Part shown: positions 1-5,872 of the stretch, piece by piece
Layout of the letters: every line of letters begins with the position of its first letter
Position numbering within the stretch: position 1 is the first letter of the stretch
Assembly (NCBI GenBank): GCA_902800255.1
Contig: CADCDV010000015.1
Span: forward strand, 1 to 9,061
DNA from: an uncultured Erysipelotrichaceae bacterium
GTDB taxonomy: Bacteria > Bacillota_I > Bacilli_A > RFN20 > CAG-826
Direction: 5' to 3'
Length of the DNA: 9,061 nucleotides
Program-made: the position numbers and the translations under genes
The notes under the pieces: generated by a model
Told to the model about the DNA's origin: nothing
Seen by the model: only the letters and a program-made list of their open reading frames with translations
Databases searched by the model: none

Positions 1-22
1 TAGAAAAAAAATTAAAATCTAA

Positions 23-28
23 TATAAT
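23..28 (+). promoter_or_regulatory. Candidate -10 box upstream of the glmM operon
   Basis: A perfect TATAAT lies in very AT-rich DNA about 140 bases before the HTH-GlmM start. The matching -35 position would fall at the very edge of the window, where no TTGACA-like sequence is visible, so the promoter cannot be confirmed. If it is real, the leader of about 130 bases would contain the dyad at 58-80. A TTGACA at 148-153 has no -10 partner and overlaps the ribosome-site region, so it was not called. Confidence 0.35.
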
Positions 29-57
29 TAGTATGACTGAATTAAATAATAATAAAT

Positions 58-80
58 TTTGTCTTTATTGTGAAGACAAA
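58..80. promoter_or_regulatory. Perfect 8-bp dyad (operator-like) before HTH-GlmM
   Basis: TTTGTCTT at 58-65 and AAGACAAA at 73-80 form a perfect inverted repeat with a 7-base spacer. It lies 85 bases before the start codon of a protein that carries its own DNA-binding domain. The left arm also contains TTGTCT, a poor -35-like sequence, with TATTTA 16 bases further on. No T-run follows the right arm, so a terminator is unlikely. An operator, possibly for self-regulation by the HTH domain, is an inference. Confidence 0.4.
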
Positions 81-165
81 TATTTACATATCTTTTTCCA
101 ACAAATACTTGTACAATATCGTTAATTCAGTGAACTGCAACCTAGAGTTGACAAAGGAAACAATT

Positions 166-1806
166 ATGACAATTGCAGAAAAGTTAATCCACCTTAGGAT
201 GAATGCCTCCCTTTCCCAGCTTGATTTAGCGAACGCTTTAAAAGTGAGCCGCCAATCAGTCTCCAAATGGGAAAAAGGTGAATGCGTTCCATCCTTAGAC
301 AAAGCCTTAGAGCTTTGCTCCCTCTTTAAGATCACCATCGATGAACTCGTCAATGAGTCGATCGTCATCAACAAGAAGGAATCAAAGAAAGAAGAAGTCC
401 CAGAAGAAGGTAACCATTACTTCGGCACCGATGGCTTTAGAGGCGAATCAAACAAGAACCTCACCGCCATGCACGCCTTCCAGACTGGTAGATTCCTTGG
501 CTGGTACTTTAATAAGCCAGAATTCGCTAAACTCCATGCTGGTCAAGAAAGACCAAGGATCTGTATTGGCAAAGACACCAGAAGATCCTCATACATGTTT
601 GAGTACGCTTTATGCGCTGGTATCACCGCCAGTGGTGCAGATGCCTATATCCTTCACGTCACCACGACCCCAAGCGTTTCTTATATCACTAGAAGCGAGC
701 ACTTCGACTGTGGTGTCATGATCACCGCTTCCCACAATATCTTCTACGATAACGGCATCAAGGTCCTTAACCATAATGGCGAAAAGATGGAAGACGATGT
801 CGCCCATCTCATCGAATGCTATATCGATAAGAAGTTCGATAAGCTTGGACTTAAAGATGCGACCGACCTTCCATATGCCGAACGTGAAAACATCGGCAAA
901 GTCATCGACTTCGAAGAAGGAAGAGCGAGATACACCGGTTATCTCATCTCGACTATCCCAACCTCATTTAGAGGTTTGAGGATCGCTCTTGATACCGCTA
1001 ACGGCGCTTCCTGGGCCATTGCCCCTCAGGTCTTCAAGACCTTAGGTGCTGATATCACCGTCATCGGAGATGAGCCAAATGGACTCAACACCAATAGAGA
1101 CTGTGGCTCCACCCATATGAATAAACTTGTCGAACTCGTCCAAAAAGGCGGATTCGATGTCGGATTCGCTTTCGATGGCGATGCCGATAGATGTTTGGCA
1201 GTGGATGCGACTGGCGAAGTCATCGATGGCGATAAGATCATGTTCATCCTTGGCTCACGCCTTAAGAGACATAGAACCCTTAGAAACGACACAGTCGTCT
1301 CTACCATCATGTCTAACAGCGGTTTCGTCAAAGCCCTTGAAGACGCTGGAATGAAGACCGTTCAGACAGCAGTAGGCGATAGATTCGTCTATGAAGAGAT
1401 GATGAAAAACGATTACTGGATCGGTGGAGAGCAATCTGGCCACATCATCATCAGAAAATACCAGAACACCGGTGACGGCGTCTTGACCGCTCTCAAATTA
1501 ACCGAAGAGATGCTTGATACCAAGAAGTCACTTAAAGCCTTATCCGCATCGGTCCACGAATATCCTCAGCAGCTTGAGAATGTCCGTGTCATTGATAAGA
1601 AAGCCGTTCTCTCTGACAAAGACATCCTTGAGAAGGTCGAGAAGATCAACAAAGAGATGAAAGGCAAAGGACGTATTCTCTTAAGAGAATCCGGAACTGA
1701 GCCAGTCGTTCGTATCATGCTTGAGAGTGATGACAAAGAACTCAACCAGAAATACATCGACACTATCAAAGCCATGATCAAAAAAGGAGGATATATCGGT
1801 GAGTAA
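166..1806 (+). CDS. glmM: XRE-family HTH domain fused to phosphoglucosamine mutase
   Basis: The enzyme part interconverts GlcN-6-P and GlcN-1-P on the way to UDP-GlcNAc and peptidoglycan, in the cytoplasm. The ATG at 166 is chosen because AAGGA sits 7 bases upstream; a GTG at 70 would add 32 residues that look unlike protein-coding sequence. The product is 546 residues. Residues 3-60 form an XRE/Cro-type helix-turn-helix (SQLDLANALKVSRQSVSKWE at 17-36), followed by an acidic/Lys linker (about 62-83). Residues 84-546 are a full-length hexose-phosphate mutase with GTDGFRG (87-93), the phosphoserine loop TASHN (Ser189), the metal site DGDADR (337-342), the sugar site GGEQSGH (420-426) and the phosphate site RESGTEP (507-513). 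VGDRFVYEEM before the sugar site is typical of GlmM rather than phosphomannomutase. The reading frame is uninterrupted, so this is a true fusion. GlmM is normally about 450 residues without an HTH. The HTH could make it a regulator-enzyme. Confidence 0.9.
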   Translation: MTIAEKLIHLRMNASLSQLDLANALKVSRQSVSKWEKGECVPSLDKALELCSLFKITIDELVNESIVINKKESKKEEVPEEGNHYFGTDGFRGESNKNLTAMHAFQTGRFLGWYFNKPEFAKLHAGQERPRICIGKDTRRSSYMFEYALCAGITASGADAYILHVTTTPSVSYITRSEHFDCGVMITASHNIFYDNGIKVLNHNGEKMEDDVAHLIECYIDKKFDKLGLKDATDLPYAERENIGKVIDFEEGRARYTGYLISTIPTSFRGLRIALDTANGASWAIAPQVFKTLGADITVIGDEPNGLNTNRDCGSTHMNKLVELVQKGGFDVGFAFDGDADRCLAVDATGEVIDGDKIMFILGSRLKRHRTLRNDTVVSTIMSNSGFVKALEDAGMKTVQTAVGDRFVYEEMMKNDYWIGGEQSGHIIIRKYQNTGDGVLTALKLTEEMLDTKKSLKALSASVHEYPQQLENVRVIDKKAVLSDKDILEKVEKINKEMKGKGRILLRESGTEPVVRIMLESDDKELNQKYIDTIKAMIKKGGYIGE

Positions 1807-2464
1807 TATCAAAGTCAAAGATCTCTACACTCCAAGTGGAATCGATTACATCGATGATTACGTCTTCTCAAAGGAATATCCTTGGGAGCTCCTTGGAGGC
1901 ATCAAGGAATACATCAAATCCCTAATCGAGAAAGGCTTAGAAGGATTCGACAAGATCCAACCAGATGTCCTTATCGGTCAGAACACAACGATTGCCAAAA
2001 CCGCGACCATCATCGGTCCAACCATCATTGGCAATAACGTTGAGATTAGACCAGGCGCTTACATCAGAGGCGCGGTCATCGTCGGTGATGAATCCGTTGT
2101 CGGAAATAGCTCCGAACTCAAGAACGCTATCCTTATGAGACACTGCCAGTGCCCTCACTATAACTATGTCGGCGATTCAATCTTAGGAAACTACGCCCAC
2201 ACAGGCGCTGGCTCCATCCTCTCTAACCTTAAGAGTGACAACAAACTTGTTGTCATCCATAACGAGGGAGAAAACATTGAAACGGGTATCCGCAAGATCG
2301 GTTCCTTCTTAGCCGATCACGCTGATATAGGATGCGGTTCCGTCCTTAACCCAGGAACCATCATTGGGCAAAACACCCAAGTCTATCCTCTCACCATGTG
2401 CAGGGGAGTCTATCCATCTGATTCCATTGTCAAAGGAACCAAAGAAATCGTCAAAAAGAGGTAA
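1799..2464 (+). CDS. Left-handed beta-helix acetyltransferase, GlmU C-terminal-like
   Basis: This probably N-acetylates a sugar phosphate, most simply GlcN-1-P to GlcNAc-1-P with acetyl-CoA, though the substrate is inferred. The GTG start is supported by AAGGAGG at 1784-1790, 8 bases upstream inside glmM, and the gene overlaps the glmM stop by 8 bp, suggesting translational coupling. The 221-residue protein has an N-terminal helical part (about 1-50), then hexapeptide-repeat turns (about 56-205; IIGPTIIGNN, IGCGSVLNPGTIIG). Aligned by eye to the E. coli GlmU acetyltransferase half, it keeps the key residues: Arg84 (IRPGA), Lys108 (ELKNA), the catalytic-type His120 and Tyr123 (PHYNYVGD), Asn143 and Lys149. 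The GlmU pyrophosphorylase half is absent. Similar stand-alone proteins in Firmicutes are often labelled UDP-GlcNAc pyrophosphorylase, a label its content does not support here. Confidence 0.8.
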   Translation: MSNIKVKDLYTPSGIDYIDDYVFSKEYPWELLGGIKEYIKSLIEKGLEGFDKIQPDVLIGQNTTIAKTATIIGPTIIGNNVEIRPGAYIRGAVIVGDESVVGNSSELKNAILMRHCQCPHYNYVGDSILGNYAHTGAGSILSNLKSDNKLVVIHNEGENIETGIRKIGSFLADHADIGCGSVLNPGTIIGQNTQVYPLTMCRGVYPSDSIVKGTKEIVKKR

Positions 2465-2470
2465 ATCATC

Positions 2471-3193
2471 ATGAAAGTCATCGTTGGAAACGAGAAAGAG
2501 ATCTCTCAGCTTATCGCTGATGAATTCGTCAAAGTCGTCAAAAACAAACCAAATGCCGTTCTTGGCTTAGCAACTGGAACTTCTCCTTTGCTTGTCTATG
2601 CCGATATGGCAAAAGCCTACGAAGAAGGCAAAGTCTCCTTCAAAGACTGCAAATCCTTCAACCTCGATGAATATGTCGGCTTAGAAGGCACCCACAATCA
2701 GTCATATAGATATTTCATGACTGAGAATCTCTTCAAGCATATTGATATCAAGTTAGAGAACACCCACGTCCTTCTTGGCGTCGGTGATTACAAAGCCTAC
2801 ATGAACCAATATGACAAAGAGATCGAAGAGGCTGGTGGAATCGATATCCAGATCCTTGGTATTGGCAGCGATGGCCATATCGCTTTCAATGAGCCAGGAA
2901 CCCCATTTGATTCTTTAACTCATGAGACCGAACTCACTGAGCAAACCATCAAAGACAACAGCCGTCTTTTCAATGACATCAGCGAAGTTCCTACGCGCGC
3001 TGTCACGATGGGTTTAGCATCCATCATGAAAGCCAAGAAGATCGTCCTCATCGCTACTGGCAAAAACAAAGCCAAAGCCGTCTATGGCCTTATCAAAGGT
3101 GAGATGACTGAGGATATGCCTTGCTCCATCCTCCAGAAACACCCAGACTGCGCCGTCTACGTCGACGAAGAAGCCTACTCTTTGGTTAAGTAA
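2471..3193 (+). CDS. nagB: Glucosamine-6-phosphate deaminase
   Basis: It converts GlcN-6-P and water to fructose-6-P and ammonia, a reversible reaction, in the cytoplasm. The 240 residues match the short Gram-positive NagB form rather than the 266-residue allosteric E. coli enzyme. Visible motifs are the phosphate loop LGLATGTSP (31-39), the general base Asp66 in FNLDEYVGL (63-71), and IGSDGHIAFNEPG (131-143), which supplies Asp134, His136 and Glu141. The ATG has GAGG 9 bases upstream and starts 6 bp after the acetyltransferase stop, so it is the last gene of the operon. In catabolic settings NagB pairs with NagA, which is not present here. With GlmM and the acetyltransferase as neighbours it could instead feed GlcN-6-P in from fructose-6-P and ammonia, or drain surplus. 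The direction is not decided by the sequence. Confidence 0.95.
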   Translation: MKVIVGNEKEISQLIADEFVKVVKNKPNAVLGLATGTSPLLVYADMAKAYEEGKVSFKDCKSFNLDEYVGLEGTHNQSYRYFMTENLFKHIDIKLENTHVLLGVGDYKAYMNQYDKEIEEAGGIDIQILGIGSDGHIAFNEPGTPFDSLTHETELTEQTIKDNSRLFNDISEVPTRAVTMGLASIMKAKKIVLIATGKNKAKAVYGLIKGEMTEDMPCSILQKHPDCAVYVDEEAYSLVK

Positions 3194-3213
3194 AACCAGA
3201 CATTTTTACTTAC

Positions 3214-3250
3214 AAAAGGGGACGGCCATCTACTACCGCCCCCTTTTCTC
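3214..3250 (+). terminator. Rho-independent terminator after nagB
   Basis: AAAAGGGG-A-CGG (3214-3225) pairs with CCG-C-CCCCTTTT (3236-3247) around a 10-base loop, with one A/C mismatch, and is followed by a T-rich tail. It lies 20 bases after the nagB stop and closes the amino-sugar operon. The A-run on the left arm would also allow weak termination from the other strand. Confidence 0.85.
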
Positions 3251-3286
3251 TTAATATGTATTCAATTTAGAAAGGAACACATCGCC

Positions 3287-4621
3287 ATGAAGTACATCGA
3301 AGAAGTAATCGAACAGGTCAAAAAAGATAACCCTGACCAACCTGAATTCCTCCAAGCCGTCAAAGAGGTCTTAGAGAGCTTAGAGCCAATCATCGCCATG
3401 AACGAAGAGAAATATAGAAGCCAGAAGCTTCTTGAGAAACTCGTCGTTCCAAATAACATCGTCAAATTCGATGTCAAATGGATGGATGACAAAGGAGTGG
3501 AACAGACCAATAAAGGCTACAGAGTCCAATTCAACAACGCTGTCGGTGTATATAAAGGCGGACTCCGTTTCCATCCTTCCGTCAACCTTTCCATCCTTAA
3601 GTTCCTTGCCTTCGAGCAGTGCTTCAAGAATGCCTTAACCGGCTGCCCAATGGGCGGTGGCAAAGGTGGATCTGACTTTGATCCAAAAGGTAAGAGCGAA
3701 GCCGAGGTCAAACGGTTCTGCATCGCCTTCATGGACAAGCGTTATCCACATATCGGCGTGGGTGTTGATGTCCCTGCTGGCGATCTCGGTGTCGGTGGCA
3801 GAGAGATCGGTTTCATGGCTGAGGAGTATAAGAAACAGACCGGCACCCTTGGTGGTGTCCTTACTGGCAAACCTCTTTCGATGGGTGGTTCCTTATGCAG
3901 AACCGAAGCGACTGGTTACGGCCTTGTCTACTTCGCCGAAGAAATGCTTAAGAAGAGACATGATTCCTTTGAAGGAAAGACTGTTGTTGTTTCTGGTTCT
4001 GGAAACGTCGCTATCTACGCGATTCAGAAAGCCGAGCAGCTTGGCGCGAAAGTAGTGGGATGCTGCGATTCCTCTGGTTGGATCTATGACAAAGACGGAA
4101 TCGATGTCGCTCTCTTAAAAGAGATCAAAGAAGTTAAGAGGGAAAGACTTTCTTCATACGCTGCAGATAGACCAAGTGCTGAATATCACGAAGGCAAAGG
4201 TGTTTATTCCATCAAGTGTGACATCTATATGCCATGCGCCACTCAGAATGAGCTTGATCTTGAAGGCGCTAAACTCCTCGTCAAGAATGGCTGCTTTGCT
4301 GTCTGCGAAGGCGCGAACATGCCAACCACTAGAGAAGCGACCGAATACCTTCTTGCCAACAAAGTCTTATTCACCCCAGGCAAAGCTTCTAATGCCGGCG
4401 GTGTCTCTTGCTCATACTTAGAGATGGTTCAGAATGCCAATAACGAATCCTGGCCATTCGAGAAGGTTGATATGAAGCTCAAAGAGATCATGGTCAACAT
4501 CTTCCATAACGTTGATGAAGCCGCCAAAGAAGTAGGGCAAGAAGACAATTACGTTGTCGGTGCGAACATCGCTGGCTTCAAGATCATCTATGACGCCATG
4601 TCCAAAAAAGGACTTCTCTAA
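3287..4621 (+). CDS. gdhA: NADP-type glutamate dehydrogenase
   Basis: It catalyses reversible reductive amination of 2-oxoglutarate with ammonia to glutamate, normally as a cytoplasmic hexamer. The 444 residues compare with 447 for E. coli GdhA. The substrate domain (about 1-200) shows YKGGLRFHPSVN (89-100), the catalytic-lysine motif PMGGGKGGSDFDPKG (121-135, Lys126) and DVPAGDLGVGGREIG (161-175, Asp166). The Rossmann domain carries SGSGNVA (236-242). The strand end CCDSSGW (259-265) has Ser after Asp, as in E. coli GdhA, which favours NADPH over NADH. The C-terminal motifs EGANMPT and PGKASNAGG are intact. The ATG has AAAGGA 10 bases upstream. The gene starts only 40 bases after the nagB terminator hairpin and has no clear promoter, so read-through or a weak promoter may drive it. 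It could capture ammonia released by NagB or supply nitrogen; that link is inferred. Confidence 0.95.
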   Translation: MKYIEEVIEQVKKDNPDQPEFLQAVKEVLESLEPIIAMNEEKYRSQKLLEKLVVPNNIVKFDVKWMDDKGVEQTNKGYRVQFNNAVGVYKGGLRFHPSVNLSILKFLAFEQCFKNALTGCPMGGGKGGSDFDPKGKSEAEVKRFCIAFMDKRYPHIGVGVDVPAGDLGVGGREIGFMAEEYKKQTGTLGGVLTGKPLSMGGSLCRTEATGYGLVYFAEEMLKKRHDSFEGKTVVVSGSGNVAIYAIQKAEQLGAKVVGCCDSSGWIYDKDGIDVALLKEIKEVKRERLSSYAADRPSAEYHEGKGVYSIKCDIYMPCATQNELDLEGAKLLVKNGCFAVCEGANMPTTREATEYLLANKVLFTPGKASNAGGVSCSYLEMVQNANNESWPFEKVDMKLKEIMVNIFHNVDEAAKEVGQEDNYVVGANIAGFKIIYDAMSKKGLL

Positions 4622-4638
4622 TCAAGCACAAAAAAGAG

Positions 4639-4666
4639 AATCCCCTGCGAAACCAGGGGATTTTTT
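4639..4666 (+). terminator. Rho-independent terminator after gdhA
   Basis: AATCCCCTG (4639-4647) pairs perfectly with CAGGGGATT (4654-4662) around the loop CGAAAC, followed by a T-run (4661-4666). It lies 17 bases after the gdhA stop. A near-identical copy occurs at 5118-5145. Confidence 0.92.
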
Positions 4667-4733
4667 CTTATATCAGCGCTGGTTTTCTTTATAGCCACTT
4701 GCCGTTCAATTTGGCGAAATTAGTTTTCAACCT

Positions 4734-4754
4734 GTTTGTATAGACAGTACAAAC
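4734..4754. promoter_or_regulatory. Perfect 7-bp dyad upstream of the brnT remnant/brnA
   Basis: GTTTGTA (4734-4740) and TACAAAC (4748-4754) are exact inverted repeats with a 7-base spacer, just upstream of the candidate brn promoter. BrnA proteins are known to bind DNA and repress their own operon, so this is a reasonable candidate operator. The assignment is an inference from position and symmetry. Confidence 0.4.
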
Positions 4755-4759
4755 CAACC

Positions 4760-4786
4760 TTGAATAGGGTAGAGTATAATTATAAT
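4760..4786 (+). promoter_or_regulatory. Candidate promoter of the brn locus
   Basis: TTGAAT (4760-4765) is followed after 15 bases by a perfect TATAAT (4781-4786); another TATAAT is at 4775-4780. The spacing is shorter than the usual 17. Transcription would start at or just before the ATG of the toxin remnant at 4793, giving a very short or absent leader. Confidence 0.45.
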
Positions 4787-4792
4787 ATAAGT

Positions 4793-4864
4793 ATGAAAGA
4801 ATTACGTTTCGAGTGGGATGAAAGGAAAGCCACAAGGAACGAGGCGAGCCATTATAGAAGGTAA
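4793..4864 (+). pseudogene. Remnant of BrnT-family toxin gene
   Basis: The 23-codon reading frame begins MKELRFEWDERKA and ends ATRNEASHYRR before TAA. BrnT ribonuclease toxins are about 85-100 residues and open with a FxWDxxK...N..KH pattern, which this matches. The second half also fits the usual BrnT C-terminus (RKAT..E...Y), which normally lies directly in front of brnA, as here. The simplest reading is an in-frame internal deletion that joined the first dozen codons to the last dozen. The alternative is a simple early stop. Either way the catalytic core is missing and toxin activity should be lost. The stop lies 10 bases before the brnA ATG, inside the region of its ribosome site. Expression as a tiny peptide cannot be excluded. 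Confidence 0.6.
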
Positions 4865-4874
4865 GGGAAAGAAT

Positions 4875-5084
4875 ATGAGGGAAGAATACGATTGGAGCAA
4901 AGGGAAAAAGAACCCTTATGCCAAACAACTAAAGAAACAGGTGACGATTAAGCTCTCTGAGGATGCGATCGCCTATTTTAAGATGCAGGCGAAGGAAACC
5001 GGAATACCATATCAAACGCTCATCAATCTCTATCTGACTGACTGTGCCAGAAGCGGCAAACGCCTCGCGATATCCTGGAACTAA
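4875..5084 (+). CDS. brnA: BrnA-family antitoxin (orphan)
   Basis: BrnA proteins neutralise the BrnT ribonuclease toxin and repress the brnTA operon. This 69-residue protein shows the family layout: an N-terminal YDWSKGKKNPYAKQLKK segment (5-21), the beta strand QVTIKL (22-27) and two helices of a ribbon-helix-helix fold with ETGIPYQTLINLYL (41-54). The start at 4875 is chosen because AGGGA lies 6 bases upstream. An upstream in-frame ATG at 4818 would run through the toxin remnant and give residues unlike the family. The gene looks intact while its toxin partner is broken, so it may persist as a transcriptional regulator or as protection against another BrnT. A bidirectional terminator follows 30 bases later. 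Confidence 0.85.
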   Translation: MREEYDWSKGKKNPYAKQLKKQVTIKLSEDAIAYFKMQAKETGIPYQTLINLYLTDCARSGKRLAISWN

Positions 5085-5114
5085 TAATCTTTTGCTTTCG
5101 TGCTCCACAAAACT

Positions 5115-5145
5115 AAAAATCCCCTGCGAAATCAGGGGATTTTTT
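5115..5145. terminator. Bidirectional terminator between brnA and the lipoprotein operon
   Basis: AAAAATCCCCTG (5115-5126) pairs perfectly with CAGGGGATTTTT (5133-5144) around the loop CGAAAT. Runs of A on one side and T on the other let it stop transcription in both directions. It serves brnA (stop at 5084) on the plus strand and the last lipoprotein gene (stop at 5156) on the minus strand. The 28 bases at 5118-5145 differ at only one loop base from 4639-4666. Confidence 0.92.
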
Positions 5146-5155
5146 AATGAAATGA

Positions 5156-5860
5156 TCAGTATTCGACTCCGCCCCACTCAGTAACAGTGAATCCGCCTCT
5201 TTCGTAATGGGTCAAGGTCTGTTCCTTGATTGGAGTCTCTTCATCCACTTTCTTGATGTGCATGAGGGTCCTGATCGTTGTGTCCGGCTCTACGGAGAAG
5301 CCTAATGGGCATTCCTCATTTCTTTCTTCGGTCTGTTCGAAGTAGATGAGTGATTTCTCATTGTTCTCTAACACAGGGAGCCAATACATGATGAACTCAT
5401 CGGTCTCTCTGTTTGTGTAACCGATATAGTCCATCTTCTCTTCTAAGAAGGATATCGCGTTCTCTTTGGTCACGTAGAAGCCTTCACTCCAATCGGTTTC
5501 ATAGTTGCCGATCTCATCGAAGTACAAGGCGTAGTATTCTCTTTCACTTCCTTTTAAGGTGAATGTCCCATCTTCCTTGAGGTGGATATTCCAACCATCC
5601 TCATATTTAGGGTAGGTGGTCAAAAGTCTTTCATCTTGAACGTATGTGACCTTTAGATCCATCTCTTCCTCAGGGTAGAAGTAGATGATTGGCTTCAAAG
5701 GGACAAGGTGATCGTAATCATACGTGTTTGAACAAGTATCCTCTACGCTTGAAGAGGATGAAGTGGTTTCTTTGCCAGAAAGGGATGAAGTGGTATCTGT
5801 CGTCCCACAGCTTCCTAACAAAAGTCCAAGCAAAGGGAAGATCAATAACTGTTTCTTCAT
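5156..5860 (-). CDS. Tandem paralogous lipoprotein, copy 4 (last in operon)
   Basis: Function unknown. The 234-residue precursor has a lipoprotein signal peptide with lipobox LGSC (lipidated Cys18), so it should be anchored on the outer face of the membrane. A Ser/Thr-rich linker (19-55) precedes the conserved domain (56-234), which begins KPIIYFYPEEEMDL and ends GFTVTEWGGVEY. From memory, proteins with a KPxIYLYP opening and a terminal EWGG occur as uncharacterised proteins in many bacteria; I know no assigned activity. The ATG has AAGGAG 8 bases upstream, overlapping the stop of the preceding gene. It differs from the other copies in ending Tyr-TGA instead of His-TAA, in having Thr in place of the Cys at domain position 67, and in carrying an extra Cys43 in the linker. 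The bidirectional terminator follows immediately. Confidence 0.9.
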   Translation of the reverse strand: MKKQLLIFPLLGLLLGSCGTTDTTSSLSGKETTSSSSSVEDTCSNTYDYDHLVPLKPIIYFYPEEEMDLKVTYVQDERLLTTYPKYEDGWNIHLKEDGTFTLKGSEREYYALYFDEIGNYETDWSEGFYVTKENAISFLEEKMDYIGYTNRETDEFIMYWLPVLENNEKSLIYFEQTEERNEECPLGFSVEPDTTIRTLMHIKKVDEETPIKEQTLTHYERGGFTVTEWGGVEY

Positions 5861-5872
5861 ATACGTTTCTCC

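Noticed and set aside
33..125. Small open frame of 30 codons upstream of glmM
   Set aside because: No ribosome site, composition follows the AT-rich background, and no recognisable peptide; a leader peptide cannot be shown.
148..153. Perfect TTGACA that might be a -35 box
   Set aside because: It lies 12 bases before the start codon and has no -10 sequence at a workable distance downstream.
70..165. GTG-initiated extension of the HTH-GlmM protein by 32 residues
   Set aside because: No ribosome site for it, AT-rich sequence unlike the domain, and a good AAGGA site 7 bases before the ATG at 166.
4818..4874. Longer brnA start at an upstream ATG
   Set aside because: The added residues run through the toxin remnant in another frame and do not match the BrnA N-terminus, while 4875 has AGGGA at a good distance.
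4689..4928. Minus-strand open frame of 79 codons opposite the brn locus
   Set aside because: It overlaps promoter, toxin remnant and brnA in antisense, has no ribosome site and no family features; a shadow frame.
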